The notes under the pieces are model-generated. The model was given only the letters and a program-made list of their open reading frames with translations. It did not search any database and had not been told where the DNA came from. Both the position numbers and the translations under genes were made by a program. Below are positions 54,538 to 63,900 of a stretch of 64,000 nucleotides of DNA, piece by piece (the stretch's first letter is position 1; each line of letters begins with the position of its first letter). This stretch comes from Lacihabitans sp. LS3-19 (GTDB lineage Bacteria > Bacteroidota > Bacteroidia > Cytophagales > Spirosomataceae): NCBI RefSeq assembly GCF_024343575.1, contig NZ_RJUA01000002.1:62001-126000 (forward strand), in the 5' to 3' direction.

Positions 54538-55647
54538 TTGGAAACATTCAAGCAACTCGGAGTAACCGAAAATTTGATAAAGGCTCTCGAGGAAAATAAA
54601 ATAATTAAACCTTCTGAAATACAGCAACTTGTAATTCCTTATCTTTTAAAAAACAATACGGATTTTGTTGGTCAGGCTCAAACAGGAACTGGTAAAACAG
54701 TAGCGTTTGGAATTCCCCTTTTGCAAAGACTCAATCCCAAAATCAAAGAAATTCAAGTTTTGGTTTTGTCGCCAACCAGAGAATTATGCCAACAAATAGC
54801 CAAGCAGATTTTTAAAATGACAAAATACTCTGAAAAAGTATTTGCAGAAGCAGTATATGGAGGTGAAAAGATTGAAATTCAGATGGCTAGGTTGCAGCGT
54901 CCAACGCAGGTTGTGGTGGCCACTCCCGGTAGATTGAAGGATTTGTTAGAAAGAAAAGCTTTGGATATCAGTAAAGTGAAAACTTTAGTATTAGATGAAG
55001 CGGACGAAATGCTAAGCATGGGTTTTAAAGATGCCATAGATGAGATAATAGCACAAATACATCCTGAAAATATCAAATGGTTATTTACGGCAACTGTTCC
55101 AGATTCCTTAAAGAGACTCATGGAAAAATACATGGCTCCTGATGTTCACAAAGTGAGCGTAAGCAAGCAAGAAGTTGTAAATAATAAGATTGAGCACCAG
55201 TTTTTTATCTGTGAAAACAAGGTTAAGTTTGACTACGTTCTGAAGTTTTTAGAATCCCAAGGAGCTGCCAGAGGAATAGTATTTGTGAGAACTCGAGATG
55301 ATGCTCAAATGGTGGCTAAAAGACTAAAAGCCAAAGGTATATCTACTGATGCCATACATGGTGATTTAGAGCAAAGAGACCGCGACAAAGTGATGCGAGC
55401 CTTTAAAAATAAGAAAATACAAGTTTTGGTGGCGACGGATATTTCGGCCAGAGGTATTGATATTGAAGGACTTAGCTATGTGGTTCATTATCAGCTTCCT
55501 GACCAAATAGAATACTACACACACAGAAGTGGACGTACCGCTCGAGCAGGCAAAAGAGGTATTTCGATTGCTTTTGTAAGTTCGGAAGAATTACAAATAA
55601 TTAGAGTAATAGAGAAAAACTTGAATATAAAGTTTTTGAAGATTTAA
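54538..55647 (+). CDS. DEAD-box RNA helicase, core only, TTG start
   Basis: A 370-aa ATP-dependent RNA helicase consisting of the two RecA domains with almost no tail. Motifs in order: Q motif (IKPSEIQQ), Walker A AQTGTGKT, PTRELCQQ, TPGR, DEADEM, TAT in LFTATVPDSL (usual SAT replaced), IVFVRTRDDAQM, ATDISARGID and HRSGRTARAG. The frame has no ATG before the Q motif; TTG at 54538 (giving METFKQLGV) or TTG at 54532 are the possible starts. Likely acts in ribosome assembly or mRNA unwinding. Confidence 0.92.
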   Translation: METFKQLGVTENLIKALEENKIIKPSEIQQLVIPYLLKNNTDFVGQAQTGTGKTVAFGIPLLQRLNPKIKEIQVLVLSPTRELCQQIAKQIFKMTKYSEKVFAEAVYGGEKIEIQMARLQRPTQVVVATPGRLKDLLERKALDISKVKTLVLDEADEMLSMGFKDAIDEIIAQIHPENIKWLFTATVPDSLKRLMEKYMAPDVHKVSVSKQEVVNNKIEHQFFICENKVKFDYVLKFLESQGAARGIVFVRTRDDAQMVAKRLKAKGISTDAIHGDLEQRDRDKVMRAFKNKKIQVLVATDISARGIDIEGLSYVVHYQLPDQIEYYTHRSGRTARAGKRGISIAFVSSEELQIIRVIEKNLNIKFLKI

Positions 55648-55732
55648 TGGGTTTGTAAAGCTTAAGGTTTTTATGGTTTAGGAAGACTTTATTAAAATTT
55701 ACTATATTGCGGTGTAAATCAAATAATGTCCC

Positions 55733-56380
55733 ATGCGTATTTTGATAGCCGATGACCATCAATTCATTTTGGAAAGTATAGAGATTTTGCTCTCAACCAT
55801 ACCCGAATATGAAGTGGTGGCCACTTTTAATAATGGAAAAGAGCTTTTTGATTCTCTAAATTTTCATGAAAATATTGATCTGGTAATGACAGATTATAAT
55901 ATGCCTCAAATGAATGGTATTGAGCTTACTTACCAAATTCGTCAAAAATACCCTCAAATTAAAATACTATTGCTTACAGTTTCAGAGGAAGTTCAAACTA
56001 TTCAGGAAGCTTTTCAAGCAGGCGTTTCGGGGTATGTAATGAAAAAAGCGGGAAAGGAAGAATTTGAAAAAGCCATAAAAGTTGTATCTTCTGGAAAGAA
56101 ATATTATAGTGAATCGGTTGTTTTTGAGCTTTTAAATAGAGACAAAAAAATATCAGATTTGGTGGGAGATAATTTGAAAGATGATTTGGCTAAATTATCG
56201 ATTAGAGAAATTGAAATAATAAAACTTATAGCAGAGGAAAATTCTACCAATGAAATCGCTGAGAAATTATTTCTAAGTCCTGCAACTGTCGAAACCCACC
56301 GTCATAACATTTTGAAAAAACTTGGTATTAAAAATTCAATTGGTTTGGTGAAGTTCGCTTTGAAAAATAGTATTATTTAA
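55733..56380 (+). CDS. NarL/FixJ-family response regulator
   Basis: A 215-aa two-domain regulator. The receiver has the acidic pocket D7-D8 (LIADDHQFI), the phosphoacceptor D54 (VMTDYNMPQMNG) and the conserved lysine in GYVMKKAGKEEF. The LuxR-type HTH covers about residues 150-210 (LSIREIEIIKLIAEENSTNE, FLSPATVETHRHNILKKLGI). The neighbouring convergent kinase, 8 bp away, is the likely partner. The upstream sequence ends AATGTCCC just before the ATG, as does the LytTR gene. Confidence 0.92.
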   Translation: MRILIADDHQFILESIEILLSTIPEYEVVATFNNGKELFDSLNFHENIDLVMTDYNMPQMNGIELTYQIRQKYPQIKILLLTVSEEVQTIQEAFQAGVSGYVMKKAGKEEFEKAIKVVSSGKKYYSESVVFELLNRDKKISDLVGDNLKDDLAKLSIREIEIIKLIAEENSTNEIAEKLFLSPATVETHRHNILKKLGIKNSIGLVKFALKNSII

Positions 56381-56388
56381 AAATGGCT

Positions 56389-58359
56389 TTAAACTGGGAT
56401 TTGTATATTTACTTTTAGTCCATTTTCATTAATAAAATCTATTTTCCCTTTCAATGATGCCACTCTAGACCGCAAATTTGGCATTCCCATACCTTTTTTC
56501 TCGGCATTTTCTGGTAAACCAACACCATTGTCAGAAATATTCAATTGCAGCGTATTTCCAAATTTTTCTAAGCTTACAATTGCCTCTTGAGCATGGGAGT
56601 GTTTCAAAATATTGTTTGAAATCTCAAGTAGTAAACTGAAAATCTCATATTCTATTCTACTTTCATACCTACCAAGGCTATCAGATATTTGGATTGTAAA
56701 TTGAGTTTTTCCCAAAGAATTTAGTTCCTCGATTAGTTTTTCAATAGAAACCTTTAAACCTTTAGTTTCGAGATCTTCTGGCAATAGATTGTGCGAAATT
56801 AACCTTACATCCGTGTAAACTTCAGCAAGAGCGTTGATTGTTGAATTATAGATATTCCCTTGTTTTTCAGTTTCAAACTTAGGTTGAATGGACTCCAAAC
56901 GCCAGCGAATACCTGATATTTTTGCTGATAGATTATCATGGAGTTCTTGAGCAACTCTTTTACGCTCAATAGTTTGTCCTTTGATAAGTGCCTCCTTGAT
57001 TTCTCTGTTTTTAGCAATGAGGTTTTTATTGTTTTTGTATAAATATAATGCAAATCCAGATCCTGCAAATAAACTTAAAATCAAAATGTTGCGAATTAGC
57101 TGATTTCTATTGGCTTCTGTTTGTAGTTTTTCGTTTTCAAGGGTCTTTATTTGAGCTTCTTTTTTGGCTAATTTATAATCTGTCTGGATTTTATTGTTTT
57201 TTTGGAGAGTTAAAGAATCTTCTTTTAATTTAAAAATCTTCAAATAATTTATTTCTTTTTCAATAGCAATTTTACTACTTATAAGACTCTGATTTTCAAG
57301 TTTTTGAATTTTTGATTCTTTGGTAGCTAAATCATAATCTGCGTAAATTTTTTGTGTTTTTTCATTTGTTAAAGAGTCTTCATGCTTTATGTAAAGTTCT
57401 AAATATTCAAGGGCTTTTTCTTTATTGTTTTGATATTTATGCACACCATATAACCAACCTTCCGTTAAAGAAATGAATTTCAGAGTTTCAAATTTCTTTG
57501 CATAAAAATAGGATTTTTCTAGATATTCTTGAGCTTTATCAAGCTTAGCATTAGCTATTTCTAATTCGGCCTTAAATCTATAAATTGACAGTAAACTATA
57601 ATAATCTTGTTGCTTTTCGGCTAGATTTTGAGTCTTTTCTGTATAATATATGGCGTTTTTTGAATCTTTTAAAGCACTATAAGTGGTTGACAACATTCCA
57701 TAAATTAAATTTTCTGTCAAATAACTTACTTTCTGATTCGTCATCAAATTTTCAGCTCTTTTTAAAGTTTCTATTGTCTTTGGTATACTCCCTGAAGTAT
57801 TAAGATAATTGGCTTCGTAAATTAAACCAGAACACATAATGTCAGCATTTTTGGTTTTTCTTCCCAATTCATAAATTTCCTCAGAAATTTTCATTCCTTT
57901 CTTTAAAAATTCATTTTTATTTTCTGGAATGTTTTGAATATTCCAAAGCATTATTGAGGCAATTCTCAATTTTGCTGTTGCCAATGCCTCGTAGTTTTTT
58001 GTGTTTTCGAGCAGATCTTTTGCTTTTAGACATAGTGCTAATCCATTTGAAAAGTCATTGTCAAAATAGGAAGAATAATAGGATTTATTTATTAGCAACA
58101 TGCCATCACCAACCTTCCATTTAATTCTCCTTGTTAGGTTTTCAAGAGAATCAAGCCTAAGTTTTGCATTTTTTTCATGAAAATAGATAGAATAATAAGA
58201 GTACCTCCAGTAAGCCGTAACCAGCAAGGTGTCTCTTTTTAAACTTTGAGGCTTTTTGTTTAATAACATCACTTCTTTTGCCAGACTATCTATTAGTGGG
58301 CGACCAGCAATGGCATTAAATGGTAAGAAAAATATTAAAATGAAAAAAAGTTTCTTCAT
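56389..58359 (-). CDS. TPR-containing membrane histidine kinase (HisKA_3 type)
   Basis: A 656-aa sensor with signal sequence (KKLFFILIFFLPFNAIAG), a periplasmic TPR-rich region at about 40-340, coiled coil at about 340-420, one transmembrane helix at about 422-442, and a cytosolic kinase. The phosphorylated histidine is H474 in KRVAQELHDNLSAKISGIRW, followed by the HATPase with NNILKHSHAQEA and DNGVGLPENAEKKGMGMPNL. The HisKA_3 type pairs with NarL-type regulators, and the regulator gene is 8 bp away on the other strand. Divergent from the LytTR gene. Confidence 0.92.
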   Translation of the reverse strand: MKKLFFILIFFLPFNAIAGRPLIDSLAKEVMLLNKKPQSLKRDTLLVTAYWRYSYYSIYFHEKNAKLRLDSLENLTRRIKWKVGDGMLLINKSYYSSYFDNDFSNGLALCLKAKDLLENTKNYEALATAKLRIASIMLWNIQNIPENKNEFLKKGMKISEEIYELGRKTKNADIMCSGLIYEANYLNTSGSIPKTIETLKRAENLMTNQKVSYLTENLIYGMLSTTYSALKDSKNAIYYTEKTQNLAEKQQDYYSLLSIYRFKAELEIANAKLDKAQEYLEKSYFYAKKFETLKFISLTEGWLYGVHKYQNNKEKALEYLELYIKHEDSLTNEKTQKIYADYDLATKESKIQKLENQSLISSKIAIEKEINYLKIFKLKEDSLTLQKNNKIQTDYKLAKKEAQIKTLENEKLQTEANRNQLIRNILILSLFAGSGFALYLYKNNKNLIAKNREIKEALIKGQTIERKRVAQELHDNLSAKISGIRWRLESIQPKFETEKQGNIYNSTINALAEVYTDVRLISHNLLPEDLETKGLKVSIEKLIEELNSLGKTQFTIQISDSLGRYESRIEYEIFSLLLEISNNILKHSHAQEAIVSLEKFGNTLQLNISDNGVGLPENAEKKGMGMPNLRSRVASLKGKIDFINENGLKVNIQIPV

Positions 58360-58422
58360 GTTTTAGCGAAAAATCTTTTGAAGTAAGGTAAAAAACAAGC
58401 TATTCCAAAGTTTTTTGACAAA

Positions 58423-58440
58423 ATACAGGTTTACCTGTAT
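58423..58440. promoter_or_regulatory. 18-bp perfect palindrome in the divergent kinase/LytTR control region
   Basis: ATACAGGT-TT-ACCTGTAT: perfect 8-bp arms around a 2-bp centre. It lies 63 bp before the leftward kinase start and 82 bp before the rightward LytTR start. On the plus strand TTGACA at 58415 and TATGCT at 58438 (17-bp spacing) flank or overlap it, in sigma-70-like layout. Probable operator for a dimeric regulator. Confidence 0.65.
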
Positions 58441-58522
58441 GCTATTGAAATAATATACAAGAAATCATGGATTGATTGGAGAAAAAGGGCTTAGCAAATT
58501 TGTAGCATAATTTAAATGTCCC

Positions 58523-58852
58523 ATGAAAAGTCAAGAAATCAGTATACTAAAAAAGAAAAAGGTAATGCCAGATGAAGTAATCTACCTTTTAGGCGAAATC
58601 AATTACACTACTTTTTACCTGAAAAATGGCGGAAAAATCACCATCGCCAAAACGCTCAAAAAACTATCAGAACAGTTTAATGTGAGTAACGATTTTTTCA
58701 GGTCACACAAATCGTGCATCGTCAATCTCAACTACATAAGTTGCATTGAATCAAGCTCTTTACGCTTGATTAATAACCATTCTGTTTTGGTGTCAAGACG
58801 TAGAAAAGAGCATTTGGGGCAAAATTTTAACCAATTGATGAGCGGGAATTGA
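58523..58852 (+). CDS. stand-alone LytTR DNA-binding regulator
   Basis: A 109-aa protein that is only a LytTR domain: VIYLLGEINYTTFYLKNGGK, KTLKKLSEQFNVSNDFFRSH, SCIVNLNYISCIESSSLRLI and HSVLVSRRRKEHLGQNF. There is no receiver or other sensory domain. Such stand-alone LytTR proteins may be constitutively active or regulated by partners. It is first in a rightward run of four genes joined by zero gap or 4-bp overlaps, so it is likely to control that operon or its own promoter. Confidence 0.88.
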   Translation: MKSQEISILKKKKVMPDEVIYLLGEINYTTFYLKNGGKITIAKTLKKLSEQFNVSNDFFRSHKSCIVNLNYISCIESSSLRLINNHSVLVSRRRKEHLGQNFNQLMSGN

Positions 58853-58854
58853 TA

Positions 58855-59391
58855 ATGAGAAAAACACTCCTTTATATCGCCTTACCATTTATTTTTTGGC
58901 AATGTCAGGAAGCTGAAACAGTAACTCCAGTGGACACCACAAGTGCCAAAACAAAATTGATAACCGCCCAAAAGTGGAATATCTTTAAATATACCATTGG
59001 AACACCAAATACACCTACACGGAGTATTTCACAGCTGGCCACAGAAACTACCGGGCCTTACTATACTGATTTTTCGTTTGCCTATATAACTTTTAAAAGT
59101 GATGGTACTTATAATGCTCTTGAAGTATATAATGAACTAAGTGAAAATTTAAGTTGGGAATGGATAAAAAATGAATCCGAAATTAATTTTCAAAGACCCG
59201 GTCTTACCGAAAAACAACCAGCAATAGTAGAAGTGCTGGATAAAAGTAATCTTAGGCTTCATTATTATTATAAAAAAGGGCTTACGCCAGATAGCAAATG
59301 GAAAACCTTGTCTGACGACCTCCGATCGAAGGGTTTTGGCATTGGCTTTACGGAGGCATATATAATTATTGATTATTTGGCAGCGAAATGA
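58855..59391 (+). CDS. small lipoprotein-like exported protein
   Basis: A 178-aa protein with a signal (RKTLLYIALPFIFWQCQEAE) in which a cysteine follows the hydrophobic stretch; the lipobox is atypical (F-W-Q-C), so lipidation is not certain. The rest resembles small lipocalin-like or DUF-type Bacteroidota lipoproteins, with AKTKLITAQKWNIFKYTIG and DFSFAYITFKSDGTYNALEV. The ATG lies 2 bp after the LytTR stop, and the gene overlaps the next by ATGA. Function unknown. Confidence 0.7.
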   Translation: MRKTLLYIALPFIFWQCQEAETVTPVDTTSAKTKLITAQKWNIFKYTIGTPNTPTRSISQLATETTGPYYTDFSFAYITFKSDGTYNALEVYNELSENLSWEWIKNESEINFQRPGLTEKQPAIVEVLDKSNLRLHYYYKKGLTPDSKWKTLSDDLRSKGFGIGFTEAYIIIDYLAAK

Positions 59392-60956
59392 AAAAGATTC
59401 ATTTTCTATTATACTTAATTTCGAAACTTGCCATGAGTCAAGTACCAACCAAAGATTGGGATAAAACAGTTGGTGGTAATGCTTATGATTATGCAACAGC
59501 TATTGTGGCTGCCAATGATGGAGGTTTTTTGATCTTAGGAAGTTCGAGTAGTGGGATAAGTGGTGACAAAACCGAAGCCAATAGAGGAGGTGTAAATGAA
59601 TTTGGTTTTCCGAATAATGACTATTGGGCTGTAAAATTAAACAGTCTTGGGCAAAAAGAATGGGAGAAAACTTATGGTGGAAACGGGGAAGATTTTGCAA
59701 CTGCCGCAGTAGCTACTTCAGATGGTGGATTTATATTAGCTGGTTACTCCAACTCAGGTATTTCAGGAGAAAAAACTCAGGCGAGTAAGGGTGGAAATGA
59801 CTTTTGGATAATTAAAATAAGCAGTACTGGTCAACCAATATGGGATAAATCTATTGGGGGAAGTGGAAGGGACGAGGCAAGGGCAATAACCTCTGTTTCG
59901 GATGGGGGATTTGTTATTGCAGGTGACTCAAACTCTGATATTTCAGGAGATAAAACAGAGGATAATCCTTCTAGTCATGTTTATGGTGATATGTGGGTTG
60001 TAAAAATAAATGGTGCGGGAACAAAAATTTGGGACAAACAAATAAGTGGACCAGGTTTCGATAATTCCAGGTCTATTGTATCCACAACCGATGGTGGTTT
60101 TCTAATTCTTGGGAATTCGGATTCGGTCATTGGCTACGATAAAACAGAAAGTAATCGAGGAGTTTGGGACTTTTGGATAATTAAACTAAATAACTCTGGG
60201 CAAATACTCTGGGATAAGACTATTGGAGGAAACCATAGTGATGTGCCATATTCTTTAGTACCTACAAATGATGGTGGTTTTGCTATTTTAGGGCATTCCA
60301 GCTCAGATATTTCTTTTGAAAAATCTGAGGCCAATTTCGGTTCAGATGATTACTGGCTTGTAAAAATAAATAGCTCGGGTATAAAAGAATGGGACAAAGC
60401 CTTTGGGGGAACTGGTTATGAGCGGCCAAGAGTAGTTGTTGCCTTGCAAGATGGTTCCTTTATTTTAGCCGGAAGTTCAGAATCCCCTATTTCGGGCAGT
60501 AAAACTGAATCACCAATAGGAGGTGAAGATATTTGGTTAGTTGGAGTGAATAATTTGGGTCAAAAACTTTGGGATAAAACCATCGGAAGTACATTTACAG
60601 ACTATGCAAATGCTCTTTCAAAATCAGTGGATGGCGGCTTAGTTATTACTGGAATTTCGGAGGGGCCAATTTCAGGTGATAAAACAGAAATAGGAATTGG
60701 TAATTATGATTACTGGACTTTAAAGTTTGTAATTTCTACCGCCATCTTCGAATCCATCACCACCGGCAACTGGAATGTTGGCAGCACCTGGATTTCGCCT
60801 ACAAATACGCTTTTACCAACCGCAACCAAAACTGCTAAAATAAATAGTTCAAACATAGTAACCGTACCCAATACAGGCAATCAAGTAAAAAACATACAAA
60901 TGAATGGCGGCGTAATCAATTTAAATGGTGGCACTTTAGAAATCAAAAATCAATGA
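59388..60956 (+). CDS. secreted beta-propeller-like repeat protein
   Basis: A 522-aa exported protein starting MKKIHFLLYLISKLAMSQVP. About seven repeats of 50-60 residues follow the pattern WDKTIGG...DGGFxILGxSxSxISGDKTE...DYWxVKIN. Examples are DGGFLILGSSSSGISGDKTE, DGGFILAGYSNSGISGEKTQ and DGGFVIAGDSNSDISGDKTE. They probably form a propeller. The last 75 residues are a separate beta domain (FESITTGNWNVGSTWISP, QMNGGVINLNGGTLEIKN-like). No standard type IX tail is seen. It overlaps the previous gene and the next by 4 bp each. Confidence 0.78.
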   Translation: MKKIHFLLYLISKLAMSQVPTKDWDKTVGGNAYDYATAIVAANDGGFLILGSSSSGISGDKTEANRGGVNEFGFPNNDYWAVKLNSLGQKEWEKTYGGNGEDFATAAVATSDGGFILAGYSNSGISGEKTQASKGGNDFWIIKISSTGQPIWDKSIGGSGRDEARAITSVSDGGFVIAGDSNSDISGDKTEDNPSSHVYGDMWVVKINGAGTKIWDKQISGPGFDNSRSIVSTTDGGFLILGNSDSVIGYDKTESNRGVWDFWIIKLNNSGQILWDKTIGGNHSDVPYSLVPTNDGGFAILGHSSSDISFEKSEANFGSDDYWLVKINSSGIKEWDKAFGGTGYERPRVVVALQDGSFILAGSSESPISGSKTESPIGGEDIWLVGVNNLGQKLWDKTIGSTFTDYANALSKSVDGGLVITGISEGPISGDKTEIGIGNYDYWTLKFVISTAIFESITTGNWNVGSTWISPTNTLLPTATKTAKINSSNIVTVPNTGNQVKNIQMNGGVINLNGGTLEIKNQ

Positions 60957-63900
60957 GAAAGATAGTTTACATGTTAGCCATAATATTATTTTGTTTTAAT
61001 CAAATTGGATTAGCACAAGTTAGTGGTTATACATTTAGCCAAACAAACGGCACCTACATACCCATTACTGGAGGCAAGGTTTATGGCACTTTCAATTCAA
61101 AATACGAAACGTTTTTTGATGAAAATAACCCGTCTGGGATATGTCGTGGGATCAGCTATTATTGTGATATTAATGCAGCGGGATTACCCATAGGCTTTGA
61201 TTTTATTTTCAATAATCGTGTCTTTGATAGGATTGGTGTAAGTTACAATGGCGTTATAAGTTTGGGTTCAAGTAGTTTTAGCCCTGCAGTAGATGCCAAT
61301 GTATATAATTTATCCGATGGAATTCCCTCATCAGGAGCTCATCTAAGGAATAGAATTGCTGGTTTGCTGAAAGATAATGTTGCCAACCCTAATTCTGAGG
61401 TTCGGGTCGAAACTATCGGGACAGCTCCAAATAGAATCTGTGTTATACAATGGTCCAATGTACATGAATATGGCCTTATTGGTGATAATGTTAACTTTCA
61501 AATTCAGCTTTTAGAAACCAGTAACCAAGTAAAAGTAGTATTTGGAAGTTGTACCGGAATAGCAGCCAATGCTGGAGCAGAAGTGGGACTTGGAGGCGAA
61601 ACTCCAACTGATTTTAATAATAGAGTAGGGACTGGTGCTTGGAATGCCACAACGGCAGGTATTTCTAATACTGCAATGGTAGCATTTAATAATTTGAATG
61701 TTCCTAATTCTGGTTTAACATTTATATGGACTCCGCAAACCATTGTTTGTAAACCTCCTGCAAACGTTAATATTACTTCAGTGACCACACCAAATGCGAG
61801 CTTTAACTGGGCTTCTGTAGCTGGGGCAAGTTCTTATGAATACGCTTTTTCAACAAGCCAAATGCCCCCAGCCAGCGGTACAAATACAACTTCACTTTCA
61901 GCATCTGTCACAACAGCAGTAAGTAATACTGTTCTTTATGCACATGTGCGTAGCAAGTGTGGGGGAAGCTTTTCCGCATGGAAATCTGCAGTATATGTGC
62001 CATGTGTAAGTTTGGTTTTACCTATAAATGGATATTCTGGCATGAGCTATGCTGGAGCACCTCCTAACTTTGCATCTGGAGCAGGCTTTAATTGGAATAC
62101 CATTAATGGCATTTCAAGCTATTGGTTTTATTATAGTAGCGATAATTGGGCAACAACCGATTCTGTTTCTGCTTCGGGAAATAGTGTGTCTTTTAATCAT
62201 AATCCTTATTCATCTTATTCTAATATCCCTTTTGAAAAGGGTACAAATTATAAATGGTTTGTAAAAGCAAACTATGGGGCTTATAATTCAAATAATTGTA
62301 AAGCAAGTAATTCATTTTCCTTTTCAACATTGCCAGGCTCACCAAATTGCAGCCAACTTGTTTCGCCTGCAAATAGTGCTACAAATGTTTCATTGGCACC
62401 TACTTTAACTTGGAATGCCCCTACCACAGGCCCCGCACCGACAGGCTACAAATTATATCTAGATGAACATATTAATAATTTAACAAATCCAATTCAAATA
62501 TCTGCACCTGCCACAACATATACTTTTAGTAATTCCAGATATTATTACGACCAACCAATTTATTGGAAAATACGACCAGAAAATATTGAAAATCAAGGAA
62601 CTGGGCATGCTGGTTGTGAGGCCGGAATTTACTATTTCAAAAACCCACCACTTACCTGTGGCCAAACTTATTATGACACAGGAGGACCAACAGGTGAATA
62701 TTCTTATAATGACTCCACTGTTACTACAATTCATCCAACTGTAGCAACAGATAAAGTAAAAGTAACTTTCACAACTTTCCAGCTGGAATCGGCATATGGG
62801 AAAGATACCTTATATGTATTTGACGGGCCTGATGTCAATTCACCATCATTAGGCAAGTTTCACACCAATAATATCCCAGAACAATTTATCTCATCCCATA
62901 GTTCTGGAGCATTAACATTCAAATTTTTAGCTGGAGGTGCAAATTCGTGGAATGGGTGGGCAGCACCAGTTACATGCACAGCACCACCAACCTGTTATAT
63001 GCCTCTCGTCTTGTCTGCCTCTAATATCACACCCACGTCATTTCTATTAAGTTGGACCGCCTCAGGAGTCCCTCCAGGTATTGGATATGATATTTTTGTT
63101 ACAACTAATATAGTGCCCACAGCTACTACTACCCCCACTTATAGTACTACGAGTTTAAATAGATTATTAACAGGCCTTTCGGCAAATACATCCTATTATG
63201 TTTATGTGAGGAGCAATTGTGACAATACAAATAAAAGCGAATGGAAATATATAAAGGTATGGACCATGCCCATATCTCCAACCCAGGATGAGCCAACAGG
63301 TGCTATTACCTTACCAGTAGTCTCAACTATATGTAACTTTGATTATTCACCAAGTTATTCATTTCAAGGTGCTACCAATACCAGTTCGGTCACAAATCCA
63401 TCTTGTGGTAAGGCTTCCGTTAAAGACCTTTGGTTTAAAATAACTGTGCCAGCGAGTGGTGCCATGGTATTTAAACTAAGTCCATATCGCGGTGTTCTGC
63501 ATTATTCTTCTAAACTTGGTATGGCAATTTATAGCAATACTTATTTTAAATATTTATGTGATACCAAAAGTGATGTCGTTTTAAGTTTGAATGGTTTAAG
63601 TCCTGGCGATCAAATATATATAAGAGTGTGGGACGAAGATATTGAGCCAAATTCTTTTTTTGAAATATGTGTATATGACCCAGGTGCAGCTCCAAATTGT
63701 GCAACTATTACCAGTCCAGCTAATGGGGCGACCAATGTGGCCATCAATTCACCAATTACTTGGTCGGCACCTGTTGGTGGAACTACGCCCTTAAACTATA
63801 AAGTTTTGTTAAGTACTTCGAATCCGCCAATATCACAAATGGCTTATTTGAATGCTTCAACTACTACTTTCACACCCAATTCTTTATTGGCAGGCACAAC

